In this document: positions 34,003 to 46,519 of the stretch, piece after piece | Layout: every line of letters begins with the position of its first letter | Numbering within the stretch: position 1 is the first letter of the stretch | NCBI RefSeq assembly: GCF_003086295.3 | Contig: NC_092046.1 | Location: 100,605,363-100,669,362, forward strand | Direction of reading: 5' to 3' | Source: Arachis hypogaea | Taxonomy: Eukaryota > Streptophyta > Magnoliopsida > Fabales > Fabaceae | Length of the DNA: 64,000 nt | Made by a program: the position numbers and the translations under genes | The notes under the pieces: generated by a model | What the model saw: the letters and a program-made list of their open reading frames with translations, nothing else | The model's database searches: none | Told to the model about the DNA's origin: nothing

Positions 34003-35460
34003 GTCTTGTATGCTGTCCGATAAGCCCAAAGCGCGTCTACAAGTCTGGTGCTCCAATCCTTCCTATGAGGCTTGACTATCTTCTCCAATATGCACTTTAT
34101 CTCTCTGTTAGATACCTCGGCTTGCCCATTTGACTGAGGATGGTAAGCTATTGCTACCTTGTGCACAATGCCATGTTTCTTCAGTAGACCTATTAATCTT
34201 CTGTTACAAAAGTGAGTACCTTGATCACTCACGATTGCTCGTGGTGATCCAAAGCGACAGATAATATGGTTCTAACAAAGGAGACAACAACGTTAGCATC
34301 ACTAGTACGGGTAGGAATTGCTTCCACCCATTTAGAAACATAATCTATAGCTAACAGTATATATAAGAAACCACTATAGTTTGGAAACGGACCCATGAAG
34401 TCAATACCCCAAACATAAAAAATTTCACAAAAAAGCATAAGTTGTTGGGGCATCTCATCCCTCTTGGATATATTCCCAAACCTTTGGCATGGGGAACAAG
34501 ATTTACAGAAGGCAGTACCATCCTTAAAAAGAGTGGGCCACCAGAATCCACAGTCTAGAATTTTTCTAGTTGTTCTTTGAGGGCCAAAATGTCCACCACT
34601 CTCAGAGAAGTGGCAGGCCTCTAAAATCGACTGGAATTCTGATTGAGGCACACACCTTCTAATTATTTGGTCAGCACGATACCTCCATAAATATGGGTCA
34701 TCCCATATATAATATTTGGACTCACTTTTCAGCTTGTCCTTTTGATGTTTAGTAAAATTGGGAGGGAAGGTATGACTAACTAAATAATTAGCTATAGGTG
34801 CATACCAAGGAACTACTTCAGATATTGCGTGCAAGCTATCAAATGGAAAAGCATCTTTGATAGGAGTGGAGTCATTCTTAATGTGCTCTAGGTGACTCAA
34901 GTGGTCTGCCACTAAATTCTGGGAACCACTCCTATCTTGGATTTCTAAATCAAATTCTTGCAGCAACAATATCCAACGTATTAACCTTGGTTTGGACTCT
35001 TTTTTAGCTAACAAATATTTTAGAGCTACATAGTCTCAGTATATTACCACCTTAGTACTAAGTAAGTAGGCTCGAAATTTATCTAGAGCAAAAACGATAG
35101 CTAGAATCTCTTTTTCAGTGGTAGTATAATTAGACTGAGCAGCGTCTAAAGTCTTAGAAGCATAAGCAATTACAAAAGGGTCCTTATCTTCACGCTGAGC
35201 CAGCGCCGCTCCTACTGCATGGTTGGAGGCGTCACACATAATCTCAAATAGCTGGCTCCAGTTGGGTCCTCTCACAATCAGAGCTTGAGTCAGGGCGATC
35301 CTCAGCTTATCAAATGCATCCATGCAGTCCTCACTCAGCTCAAACTCAACATCCTTCTGCAGCAGTTTGGATAAAGTCAATGCTACCTTACTGAAGTCCT
35401 TGATAAATCTCTGGTAGAAACCTGCATGACCAAGGAACAAACGGACTTCCCTCACGGAGG
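34003..35460 (-). pseudogene. E: RNase H-integrase fragment, copy 1
   Basis: Minus-strand RNase H (CDASNHAVGAALAQ, EKEILAIVFALDKFR, VADHLSH) with an in-frame TGA at 35036-35038 where TDH is expected. Integrase follows: the HHCC finger region [12 protein letters not shown]...CSPCQRFGN, then [18 protein letters not shown] and [10 protein letters not shown] (DDE core). A frameshift lies at about 34230, between LSV and the SDQGTHF block. The C-terminus after AYRTAYKT is cut by the junction with F. The RT part of the same element lies at 63108-63702. A different Athila/Tat-type family from C and D. Confidence 0.82.
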
Positions 35461-36543
35461 TGATGCCAGGGCATTTTGGTCAGTTTTACTGACCTATTCT
35501 TTACTGTTTTTAGGGTAGTTTCATGCATTTCCTTAGAAAATAAGCAAGTTTTGCGTAGATATTCACTTACATCTTGATTCAAGCATACATTGTGCACTTT
35601 ACATGATTTCATGAGGATTTTGCATGAATTTAATGACAAATTGGATGTTGTATTTCCCATGACTTGGACTAGAACTTTGATGCACTCTATTGCTTGATTT
35701 CAGGACAAAGGAAGCAAGGAAGAACCATGTTAGCAGCCACGTTAATATAATTAATGTAACTCCTAACGTGGAATGGGAGTGACTTGCAAAGTTAATGAGA
35801 AAAGTAATCGCCAATAACGCTCTCGAAGCCATCATTGCCCACGTTAAGAGTCACGTTAACTAAGCTAACGTGAACTCTAACGTGGAGGAAAGGAAATGGA
35901 GCCAACGTTAGTGACACTTACCTTTGTCACTAACGTTGGACCAAGCTCATAAGTGGCCACGTTAAGAGCCACGTTAACTTAGTTAACGTGGCCTCTAACG
36001 TTAAGAAGTAAAGGGGAAGCCAACGTTAGTGACATTCAACTTTGTCACTAACGTTGGCCAAGTCACAATAAGCCACGTTAACTTCCACGTTAACCTAGTT
36101 AACGTAGAAGCTAACGTGAAGAAAGTAGGTGATCGACAACGTTAGTGACACCAAACATTGTCACTAACGTTGGGATTAACCCACACAAGCCCCAATAAGC
36201 CATGTTAACTCCCATGTTAACCTAGTTAACGTGGAAGCTAACGTGAAGAAGGAAGGTGATCGCCAACGTTAGTGACACCTAACATTGTCACTAACGTTGG
36301 AAGGAGCCCACACAAGCCACAATGAGCCACGTTAACTCCCACGTTAACTTAGTTAACGTGGAAGCTAACGTGAGGAGGAGAGATGATGAGCCAACATTAG
36401 TGACATTCACCTTTGTCACTAATGTTGGAGATGGCTAGCACAGCCACGTTAAAGGCCACGTTAACCTAGTTAACGTGGACTCTAACGTGAGAGCTAGGGG
36501 CACATTGGAACGTTAGTGACAAAGGTAAGTGTCACTAACGTTC
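35461..36543 (+). repeat. Duplicated fragment of the C LTR (first 1.08 kb)
   Basis: Starts TGATGCCAGGGC, same as 38347. It includes the GTTAAC and AACGTT palindrome arrays and stops abruptly at ...CTAACGTTCT. It is the right part of the first duplication copy. Confidence 0.88.
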
Positions 36544-36556
36544 TGCAAATCCCCAT

Positions 36557-36855
36557 TTTCTTTATATTCTGCAAATCCCCATTCCCATTTACTTTTGAGT
36601 CATTTACATTTTGGCACTTTACATTATTGTCATTTCCATTTCTACACTTTACTACTTATATTTACTTTTGAGTCATTTATGTTTCTGCCTATTTACAATT
36701 CTGCAACCACAACCTATTCTGCTTAAGCTTAACTAATTCATCAATCAATTAAAGTTGCTCAAATCTACCATTCTCTGTGGATACGATCCCACTCCACTAT
36801 GGGTTATTACTTGACGATAATTTTTGGTGCGCTTGCCAAAAGAAGGGATTCATCA
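36557..36855 (+). repeat. F LTR 3' end, duplicated copy
   Basis: Repeats 33671-33969. Confidence 0.85.
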
Positions 36856-36888
36856 TTTTTATATGGGCTGTGAATTCCGGCCATCAGT

Positions 36889-38346
36889 GTCTTGTATGCT
36901 GTCCGATAAGCCCAAAGCGCGTCTACAAGTCTGGTGCTCCAATCCTTCCTATGAGGCTTGACTATCTTCTCCAATATGCACTTTATCTCTCTGTTAGATA
37001 CCTCGGCTTGCCCATTTGACTGAGGATGGTAAGCTGTTGCTACCTTGTGCACAATGCCATGTTTCTTCAGTAGACCTATTAATCTTCTGTTACAAAAGTG
37101 AGTACCTTGATCACTCACGATTGCTCGTGGTGATCCAAAGCGACAGATAATATGGTTCTAACAAAGGAGACAACAACGTTAGCATCATTAGTACAGGTAG
37201 GAATTGCTTCCACCCATTTAGAAACATAATCTACAGCTAACAGTATATATAAGAAACCACTAGAGTTTGGAAACGGACCCATGAAGTCAATACCCCAAAC
37301 ATAAAAAATTTCACAGAAAAGCATAAGTTGTTGGGGCATCTCATCCCTCTTGGATATATTCCCAAACCTTTGGCATGGGGAACAAGATTTACAGAAGGCA
37401 GTACCATCCTTAAAAAGAGTGGGCCACCAGAATCCACAGTCTAGAATTTTTCTAGTTGTTCTTTGAGGGCCAAAATGTCCACCACTCTCAGAGAAGTGGC
37501 AGGCCTCTAAAATCGACTGGAATTCTGATTGAGGCACACACCTTCTAATTATTTGGTCAGCACGATACCTCCATAAATATGGGTCATCCCATATATAATA
37601 TTTGGACTCACTTTTCAGCTTGTCCTTTTGATGTTTAGTAAAATTGGGAGGGAAGGTATGACTAACTAAATAATTAGCTATAGGTGCATACCAAGGAACT
37701 ACTTCAGATATTGCGTGCAAGCTATCAAATGGAAAAGCATCTTTGATAGGAGTGGAGTCATTCTTAATGTGCTCTAGGTGACTCAAGTGGTCTGCCACTA
37801 AATTCTGGGAACCACTCCTATCTTGGATTTCTAAATCAAATTCTTGCAGCAACAATATCCAACGTATTAACCTTGGTTTGGACTCTTTTTTAGCTAACAA
37901 ATATTTTAGAGCTACATAGTCTCAGTATATTACCACCTTAGTACTAAGTAAGTAGGCTCGAAATTTATCTAGAGCAAAAACGATAGCTAGAATCTCTTTT
38001 TCAGTGGTAGTATAATTAGACTGAGCAGCGTCTAAGGTCTTAGAAGCATAAGCAATTACAAAAGGGCCCTTATCTTCACGCTGAGCCAGCGCCGCTCCTA
38101 CTGCATGGTTGGAGGCATCACACATAATCTCAAATAGCTGGCTCCAGTTGGGTCCTCTCACAATCAGAGCTTGAGTCAGGGCGATCCTCAGCTTATCAAA
38201 TGCATCCATGCAGTCCTCACTCAGCTCGAACTCAACATCCTTCTGCAGCAGTCTGGATAAAGTCAGTGCTACCTTACTGAAGTCCTTGATAAATCTCTGG
38301 TAGAAACCTGCATGACCAAGGAACAAACGGACTTCCCTCACGGAGG
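36889..38346 (-). pseudogene. E: RNase H-integrase fragment, copy 2
   Basis: Near-identical to 34003-35460, with the same TGA at 37922-37924 and the same frameshift near 37116. This copy is physically continuous with the insertion site of C: the coding sequence stops at 38346 and resumes, upstream in E sense, at 63108. The flanking GGAGG at 38342-38346 is the C target duplication. Confidence 0.82.
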
Positions 38347-38619
38347 TGATGCCAGGGCATTTTGGCCAGTTTTACTGACCTTTTCTTTACTATTTTTAGG
38401 GTAGTTTCATGCATTTCCTTAGAAAATAAGCAAGTTTTGGGTAGATATTCACTTACATCTTGATTCAAGCATACATTGTGCACTTTACATGATTTCAAGA
38501 GGATTTTGCATGAATTTAATGACAAATTGGATGTTGTATTTCCCATGACTTGGACTAGAACTTTGATGCACTCTATTGCTTGATTTCAGGACAAAGGAAG
38601 CAAGGAAGAACCATGTTAG

Positions 38620-39700
38620 CAGCCACGTTAATCTAATTAATGTAACTCCTAACGTGGAATGGGAGTGACTTGCAAAGTTAATGAGAAAAGTAATCGCAAA
38701 TAACGCTCTCGAAGCCATCATTGCCCACGTTAAGAGTCACGTTAACTAAGCTAACATGAACTCTAACGTGGAGGAAAGGAAATGGAGCCAACGTTAGTGA
38801 CACTTACCTTTGTCACTAACGTTGGACCAAGCTCATAAGTGGCCACGTTAAGAGCCACGTTAACTTAGTTAACGTGGCCTCTAACGTTAAGAAGTAAAGG
38901 GGAAGCCAACGTTAGTGACATTCAACTTTGTCACTAACGTTGGCCAAGTCACAATAAGCCACGTTAACTTCCACGTTAACCTAGTTAACGTAGAAGCTAA
39001 CGTGAAGAAAGTAGGTGATCGACAACGTTAGTGACACCAAACATTGTCACTAACGTTGGGATTAACCCACACAAGCCCCAATAAGCCACGTTAACTCCCA
39101 CGTTAACCTAGTTAATGTGGAAGCTAACGTGAAGAAGGAAGGTGATCGCCAACGTTAGTGACACCTAACATTGTCACTAACATTGGAAGGAGCCCACACA
39201 AGCCACAATGAGCCACGTTAACTCCCACGTTAACTTAGTTAACGTGGAAGCTAACGTGAGGAGGAGAGATGATGAGCCAACATTAGTGACATTCACCTTT
39301 GTCACTAACGTTGGAGATGGCTAGCACAGCCACGTTAAAGGCCACGTTAACCTAGTTAACGTGGACTCTAACGTGGGAGCTAGGGGCACATTGGAACGTT
39401 AGTGACAAAGGTAAGTGTCACTAACGTTCTCGAAGGTTGGCAAGCCTACGTTAAGGAGCCACGTTAACTAAGTTAACGTGGACTCTAACATAGGGAAGGA
39501 GGAGGCTTCTCAACGTTATTGGGAAAGGTAAGTCCCAATAACGTGTGCGAAGGACAAAGAGGCAACGTTAGTAGCAACGTTTGTGCCACTAACGTTGAGG
39601 TTAATGTGGCTCTTACTTGGGTGAGGAACGTTAGTAAAAAAGGTGATTGTCACTAACGTTCTCGAACCCATATTTTCACTGAACATTAACACCACTAACG
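38620..39700. repeat. GTTAAC/AACGTT palindrome array in C U3
   Basis: About seven composite units. Each has a GTTAAC-centred palindrome (arms of 9 bp, N4 spacer) and an AACGTTAGTGACA...TGTCACTAACGTT inverted repeat with an 8-10-nt spacer. Copies recur in the 3' LTR and in the duplication fragment. Confidence 0.9.
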
Positions 39701-39843
39701 TCCTGAGCTAAAGTCTCTGCCCACTTCACACTTTCTCTCTGCAAGTAAAGCCAAGCCTAATGAAGAAGATAACTGCTTCAAACTTAAGATCCAAAGGCCC
39801 ATACCCAAGACTTGAAGATGCAACTAGAAGACCAGAAGAGTAG

Positions 39844-39853
39844 TATATATAGG
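39844..39853 (+). promoter_or_regulatory. LTR TATA box (C 5' LTR)
   Basis: TATATATAGG about 150 bp after the last palindrome. The 3' LTR copy is at 62119-62128. Confidence 0.6.
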
Positions 39854-40837
39854 AGTAGCTTTGAATTATTTTGGGAGTTGGAAAATATAGGGAGCCTCTT
39901 GGCATAGAATTATTCTCTATAATTTACTTTCTCTGCACTTCTAGTTTCATCATGTATTCTCCATCTTTGTTTTCATTTTCCAGAGCTATGAACAACTAAA
40001 CCCCTTTCATTGGGTTAGGGAGCTCTGTTGTAATTTGATGGATCAATACTTGTTTTCATTATTCTTCTTCTATCTTTTCTCTTGATTTTACTTGAAAGCT
40101 TTCGATCTTCATCCAATTGGGTAGTTATCTTGGAAAAGAAGCTATTCAAACTTGGATCTCTTCTGAACCTTGAAAGAGGAATGAAGAGATCATGCTAGAA
40201 ATGCTTCTCATGCTGGACCAAATTGGGTTTGGATGGATATGTGACTATAATCCTCTCAACACTTGATTTGGGAAATGCATGTGGTATAATCAGTGACCAT
40301 ACTTCATCTCTTCTCATGAGCAATTGACCAAGGAATTGGCTATTGATCAAGATTTGAGAGATTGAATTACAAGGAAGTGTAATTCGATCACTTAAGATTG
40401 CCAAGGAGATCAATGAGTGCATTGATTGAGGAAGAGATGAAAATGAAATTGATCCGGAGAATGCAACATCTTCTGAGCCCAATGAACTCCCCATTTCTGA
40501 TCTTACCCATTCTCTTTAATTTCTGTCATTTACTTTTATGAGCAATTACCCTATTCCCATTTAAGATTCTGTAGTTTACTTTCCGTCATCTACATTCAGC
40601 TCTTTATTTCTAGCATTTACTTTTCTGTTATTTACTTTCCCGCCATTTAATTTTCTGCAATTCTCAACCCAAATTCTGATTCGCTCAACTAGAACATTCC
40701 TCTAATTAAAGTTGCTTGATCAATCAATCCCTGTGGGATTCGACCTCACTCTATTGTGAGTTTTTACTTGACGACAAATTCGGTACACTTGCCAAAGGAA
40801 ATTTGTTATAAGACAAGTTTTCCGTGCATCAAGTTTA

Positions 40838-40855
40838 TGGCGCCGTTGCCGGGGA
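40838..40855 (+). promoter_or_regulatory. C primer-binding site (tRNA-Asp)
   Basis: TGGCGCCGTTGCCGGGGA, 6 bp after the LTR. A full 18-base match to the complement of the tRNA-Asp(GTC) 3' end as recalled. Confidence 0.94.
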
Positions 40856-41119
40856 TTGATTGTGCATCAACAATGATTAAATTTGAAGATAACTAGATTG
40901 AGCATTTTTATTTTGTTTGATTTACTTTTCTGTTTGAGTAATTTACTTTCAGTTCTGGTTAATTTCTTCCCTTCCCCCTACTTTCTCATTTCTTTTTGTT
41001 ATTTACAATTCAGTTCACTAACCTACTAACTGTTTGATATATTACATCACTCACACTAACAGTAATTCTAACAGAATACTTTCTGCATTTACTTTTCTTG
41101 CTTGTGCTTTGTTGGTTGT

Positions 41120-44100
41120 ATGACAGAGAGAAGAAGCGGGGCTTCAACTTCCTTTGATTCTGAACCTGAGAGGACCTTTCTTAGATTAAGGAGGGAAGCA
41201 AGAGGAAAGAGAGTAGTTGGTGCTGAGGAAGAGGAGGAATACTTTGAATCAAACATGGAAGACAACATGGAAAACCATCATGAAGAAGAAGCTCACAACC
41301 ATGGCGGAGGAGGTCGAGCAAATCATGCTGGGGAGGATAGAAGAGTTTTAGGCTCTTACATCAATCCAAACCCAGGAAACTGTGGAAGTAGCATTCAAAA
41401 GCCAACCATCCATGCCAACAATTTTGAACTAAAACCACAGCTCATCACCCTTGCTCAAAACAACTGTTCGTTCGGAGGAAGTGTCCAAGAAGACCCCAAT
41501 CAACATCTAACCACCTTCCTGAGAATATGTGACATAGTGAAGTCTAATGGTGTTCATCCTGACGCCTATAGACTGCTCTTATTTCTATTCTCACTCAAGG
41601 ATAAGGCAGCCAAGTGGCTGGAGTCTTTCCCGAAGGAGAGCTTGACAACCTGGGAAGATGTGGTGAACAAATTCTTAGCAAGATTTTACCCTCCTCAACG
41701 AATCAATAGGCTGAGAGCTGAGGTCCAAACTTTCAGGCAACAAGATGGTGAGACTCTTTATGAAGCATGGGAGAGGTTTAAAGACCTAACAAGGAGGTGC
41801 CCACCAGATATGTTCAATGAATGGGTGCAGCTGCACATTTTCTATGAAGGCCTGTCATATGAATCAAAAAAAGCCGTAGACCATTCATCCGGAGGATCTT
41901 TGAACAAGAAGAAGACCATTGAGGAAGCCATAGATGTCATTGAAACAGTAGCAGAGAATGATTATTTCTATGCTTCTGAAAGAGGCAACACTAGAGGAGT
42001 AATGGAGCTAAACAATGTAGATGCTCTGTTGGCCCAAAACAAGCTCATTACCCAGTAGCTGGCTGACCTCACCAAGAAGATGGAGAGGAACTAAGTAGCA
42101 ACAATCACTACTTCATCAACAACCCAAGAAGGAGTGAATGAAGAAGCAGAGGGTAGTTAGAAGCAAGCCAACTACATTGGGAATTCACCTAGGCAAAACC
42201 ATGATCCATACTCTAAGACCTATAACCCTGGATGGAGAAATCACCCAAACTTTGGGTGGGGAAATCAACAAGACAAAGGCCTAGATCAAAGACGTTCAAA
42301 TCCCAATAACAATGCAGCCCACCAACATTTCACATCTAGACCATATCAGCACCCACATAACCAACCCTCTCAAAACCTTTACCAAGGCCAAAATAACCCT
42401 CCCCATCCTTCTACCTCTAATCCCAATCTACCATCATTTGATGACAGACTCTCAAGGATTGAGAATATACTTAAAGGCATAGGCAAAGAGATTCAAGACA
42501 GTAAAGCGTTTTGAGAAGAAGTGATGTCCAATATGTAGAACCAGGATGCTGCCATCAAGAAACTTGAGACACAAATTGGCTACTTATTCAAGCAAATCCC
42601 CAGCCACAACCTTCGCAGTAATACTAACTCAACCAAAAGGGAGGAGTGTCAGGCTATCACCCTTCGGAGTGGGAAAAAACTGAAGAAAATCCCCCAGAAA
42701 CCACAAGAAGAGGACTCAAATAAAGAGGAAGAAGAGCAGGACGAAGCTCGAGTTCCCACTTTGAGTTCACAAAAAGGGGAAGGAGTGCTGAAGCCAAACG
42801 TCCCATACCCTCAGCAATTAAAGAAGAAGGGATATGACAATCAGTTTTCGAGATTTTTGGAAATTTTTAAGAAACTGCAAATCAACATACCCTTTGCTGA
42901 AGCAATAGAACAAATGCCACTCTACACCAAGTTCTTGAATGAGCTCATGACTAAGAAGAGAAGCTGGAAGAACAACGAGACTGTAATACTAACCGAAGAA
43001 TGTAGTGCTATCATTCAGCACAAACTGCCCCAGAAATTGAAGGATCCTGGGAGTTTTCAGATCCCTTGTATTATAGGGGAAATCACAGTGGAGAAAGCTC
43101 TTTGTGACTTAGGAGCCAGCATCAATTTGATGTCAGTAGCTATGATGAGGAAGATGAAGATAGAGGAGGCTAAACCAACAAAAATGGCCTTACAGTTGGC
43201 AGACAGATCATTCAAGTTCCCTCATGGCGTAGTAGAGGATTTGCTGGTGAAAGTGGGAGACTTCATATTCCTGGCAGACTTTGTAGTGCTGGACATGCAG
43301 GAGGAAGCCAAGACCTCCATTATCCTGGGAAGGCCATTCTTGGCCACTGCTGGAGCTATCATTGATGTCCAAAAAGGTGATCTCACCCTGAGATTACACA
43401 ATGAAAAGATGACAATCAATGTGTTCAAGGCCATGAGTTACCCACAAGAATAACTGGGGGAATGTATGAGGTTAGACTCATTTAAAGAGGAAGTGCAGGA
43501 GAGTTTTGAAGAAGAAAAGTCTGAAGAGCCCAAAAGAATAATAGAGGAAGAGTGTACATCAAGTGAAGAGGTTGCAACAACAGAAATTGGCATACCAGGT
43601 GCACCAAAAGAAGAGAACGAAAACTCAGAAGCACCTAAACTTGAACTCAAAGCACTGCCACCCACTCTCAAATATGCATACTTAGGAGAAAATGAAAATT
43701 ACCCAGTGATCATAAGCTCATGCCTCAGCAAAGATCAAGAGGATGAACTGATCAAAGTACTGCGACAGCACAAGGATGCCATTGGATGGACCCTTGCTGA
43801 CTTGAAGGGAATCAATTCAGCCATATGCATGCATAAGATACTGTTGGAAGATGATGCCAAACCATCCATTCAATCCCAGAGAAGGCTGAACCCAATCATG
43901 AAGGAAGTGGTACAGAAAGAGGTTATGAAGCTATGGCAGGGAGGCGTCATCTACCCAATCTCGGACAGCCCCTGGGTTAGCCCCGTGCATGTCGTCCCAA
44001 AAAAGGGAGGAATTACCGTGGTTCCTAATGAGAAGAATGAACTAATTCCTACAAGGACAGTCACAGGATGGTGGATGTGCATAGACTACAGGAAGCTCAA

Positions 44101-46519
44101 TGAGGCTACACAAAAAGACCATTTCCCCCTTCCATTCATGGATCAGATGTTGGAAAGATTTGCAGGGCACGCATATTATTGTTTTCTCGACGGTTATTCA
44201 GGATATAACCAAATAGTGGTTGATCCCAGGGATCAAGAGAAAACCACATTCACTTGGAGTGTTTGCCTACAGGCGCATGCCATTTGGGCTATGTAATACA
44301 CCTGCGACTTTCCAATGCTGCATGCTTTCTATCTTTTCAGATATGATAGAAAAATTCATTAAAGTTTTTATGGATGATTTCTCGGTATTCGGAGATTCCT
44401 TCCCTAGTTGCCTACATTACCTCGCCTTAGTATTGAAAAGATGCCAAGAGACCAATCTGGTCTTGAACTGGGAGAAATGTCACTTTATGGTGACAGGAGG
44501 AATAGTCCTTCGTCACAAAGTTTCTAACCAAGGCATTGAGGTTGACAGAGCTAAAGTAAAACTTATTGAAAAACTGCCTCCACCCAGTGATGTCAGGGCA
44601 ATTAGGAGCTTTTTGGGGCATGCTGGTTTTTACAAAAGGTTTATTAAAGATTTTTCAAAGATAGCAAAGCCCTTAAGCAATCTCCTTGTATCTGATACAC
44701 CATTTATCTTTGATGAAACATGCATGTTAGCCTTTGAAAATTTGAAAATGAGGTTGTCCTCTGCTCCTATCATTTCCCCACCTGATTGGAATTTACCATT
44801 TGAATTGATGTGTGATGCATCTGATTTTGCAGTTGGGGCAGTGTTAGGACAGAGGAGAGACAACTTAGTCCATGTGATATACTATGCTAGCAAAGTCCTT
44901 AATGATACTCAAAGAAATTATACCACTACTGAAAAGGAGTTACTAACAATAGTTTTTGCATTTGACAAGTTTAGATCATACCTCATTGGTGCTAAAGTGA
45001 TTGTTTTTACAGATCACACAGCACTTAAATATTTGTTTGCCAAGCAAGAATCAAAACCAAGACTAATAAGATGGATCTTATTGCTGCAGGAATTCAATAT
45101 TGAAATCAGAGACAAGAAAGGAGTGGAAAACAAGGTAGCAGATCACCTCTCCAGGATTCCTCATGATAAAGATGGAGCACATGATACAAGTGTGAACGAG
45201 CTCTTCCCTGATGAGCAGTTGATGACATTCACAAAGCACCATGGTTCGCAGACATTGCCAACTTCAAGGCAACTGGGGCCTTACCTCCAGAGATCAATAA
45301 ACATCAAAAAAGGAAGCTCATGAATGATGCAAAATACTTTGTCTGGGATGAGCCATATCTCTTCAAGAAGTGTTCAGATGGAATCCTTAGGAGATGTGTT
45401 TCAGAACAAGAAGGACAAGAGGTCCTATGGAATTGCCACGGCTCATGCTATGGAGGCCACTTTGGAGGGGACAGAACTACAGCAAAGGTGTTACAAAGCG
45501 GATTCTTTTGGCCCACCCTTTTCAAGGATGCCAAAGAACTAGTAAAGAGTTGCAATGAATGCCAAAGATCTGGAAACTTGCCCAAAAAAAATGAGATGCC
45601 ACAAAATTTCATCTTGGAACTGGAATTGTTTGATGTGTGGGGAATCGATTTCATGGGACCATTCCCAACCTCATATGCAAACAAGTACATCTTGGTAGCA
45701 GTGAATTACGTTTCCAAGTGGGTAGAGGCTATTGCAACTCCAACGAATGATAACAGGGTGGTCATGAACTTCCTCAGAAAGAATATCTTTAGCCGGTTTG
45801 GAGTCCCACGAGCACTCATCAGTGATGGAGGGAGCCATTTTTGTAACAGACCACTAGAAGCTCTTCTCCTACGATATGGGGTAAAACACAAGGTAGCCAC
45901 GCCTTACCATCCCTAAACAAGTGGACAAACTGAGATATCCAACAGAGAGCTAAAGAGGATTCTGGAAAAGACTGTGGGTGCATCAAGAAAGGATTGGTCA
46001 AAGAAGCTGGATGATGCTCTTTGGGCCTATAGAACAGCATTCAAAACACCACTTGGAATGTCCCCATATCAACTAGTGTATGGGAAAGCTTGTTATTTAC
46101 CACTGGAGCTGGAACACAAAGCTCTCTGGGCTATCAAGATACTAAATTTTACCAGCATTGCTACTGGTGCAAAGAGGATCTTGCAACTGCAAGAGATGGA
46201 GGAATTCAGGTCACAAGCCTATGAAAATACCAAGATGTATAAAGAAAAGGCAAAGAGAAGACATGACCTGCATCTTGCACCCAGGAGTTTCGAAAAGGGG
46301 CAGCGAGTACTCCTTTACAATTCCAAATTGAGACTGTTCCCAGGAAAACTCAAATCAAGGTGGTCCGGCCCTTTTCTTGTCACAAAAGTTTCGCCATATG
46401 GACACATCGAAATCATGGATGAAGGTTTAGAGAGGACTTTTACAGTGAACGGACAAAGACTCAAGCATTATCTGGACAACATGGGGGAAAACCCCAGAGT
46501 ACAGTATCATCTTAGGTAA
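41120..46519 (+). pseudogene. C gag-pol polyprotein remnant
   Basis: Gag starts at the ATG 41120; the core with FSLKDKAAKWLESFPKESL is near 41590-41650. Protease [10 protein letters not shown] is near 43104. [12 protein letters not shown] near 44186, FMDD near 44366. RNase [32 protein letters not shown] at about 44800-45160. Integrase finger and GIDFMGPFP (45640s), ISDGGSHF (45820s), GQTEISNRE (45915-45945), then the C-terminal SRWSGPF region. Stops: 42056, 42092, 42158, 42512, 42536, 43451 and 45914, mostly CAA/CAG/CGA to stop. Frameshifts: an apparent 8-bp loss near 44258 and a 1-bp loss near 45232. No zinc knuckle or chromodomain seen. Function lost. Confidence 0.88.

Larger units (their letters stand above)
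33671..36556. repeat. 2,886-bp tandem duplication, first copy
   Basis: Repeated with the same offset (2,886) at 36557-39442: F LTR end, E integrase/RNase H, and the first part of the C LTR. Copies differ by few substitutions by eye. Both share the same E frameshift and stop codon. The last about 15 bp (36542-36556) is a partial re-copy of the left edge. Confidence 0.88.
38347..40831 (+). repeat. C 5' LTR
   Basis: TGATGCCAGG...GTGCATCA. U3 holds two alternating palindromes: CACGTTAAC-N4-GTTAACGTG, and CCAACGTTAGTGACA with its inverse. Together they make composite units of about 125 bp from about 38620 to 39700. TATA box at 39844-39853. Confidence 0.93.

Noticed and set aside
38620..39700. CRISPR-like regular repeat array
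   Set aside because: Units are palindromic and variable, spacers are themselves repeated, and the array sits inside an LTR of a plant retrotransposon.
40838..40855. tRNA gene
   Set aside because: Only 18 bases match tRNA-Asp; it is a primer-binding site.
46330..46519. Chromodomain at the integrase C-terminus of C
   Set aside because: Only the usual short [15 protein letters not shown] tail is visible; no chromodomain motif.
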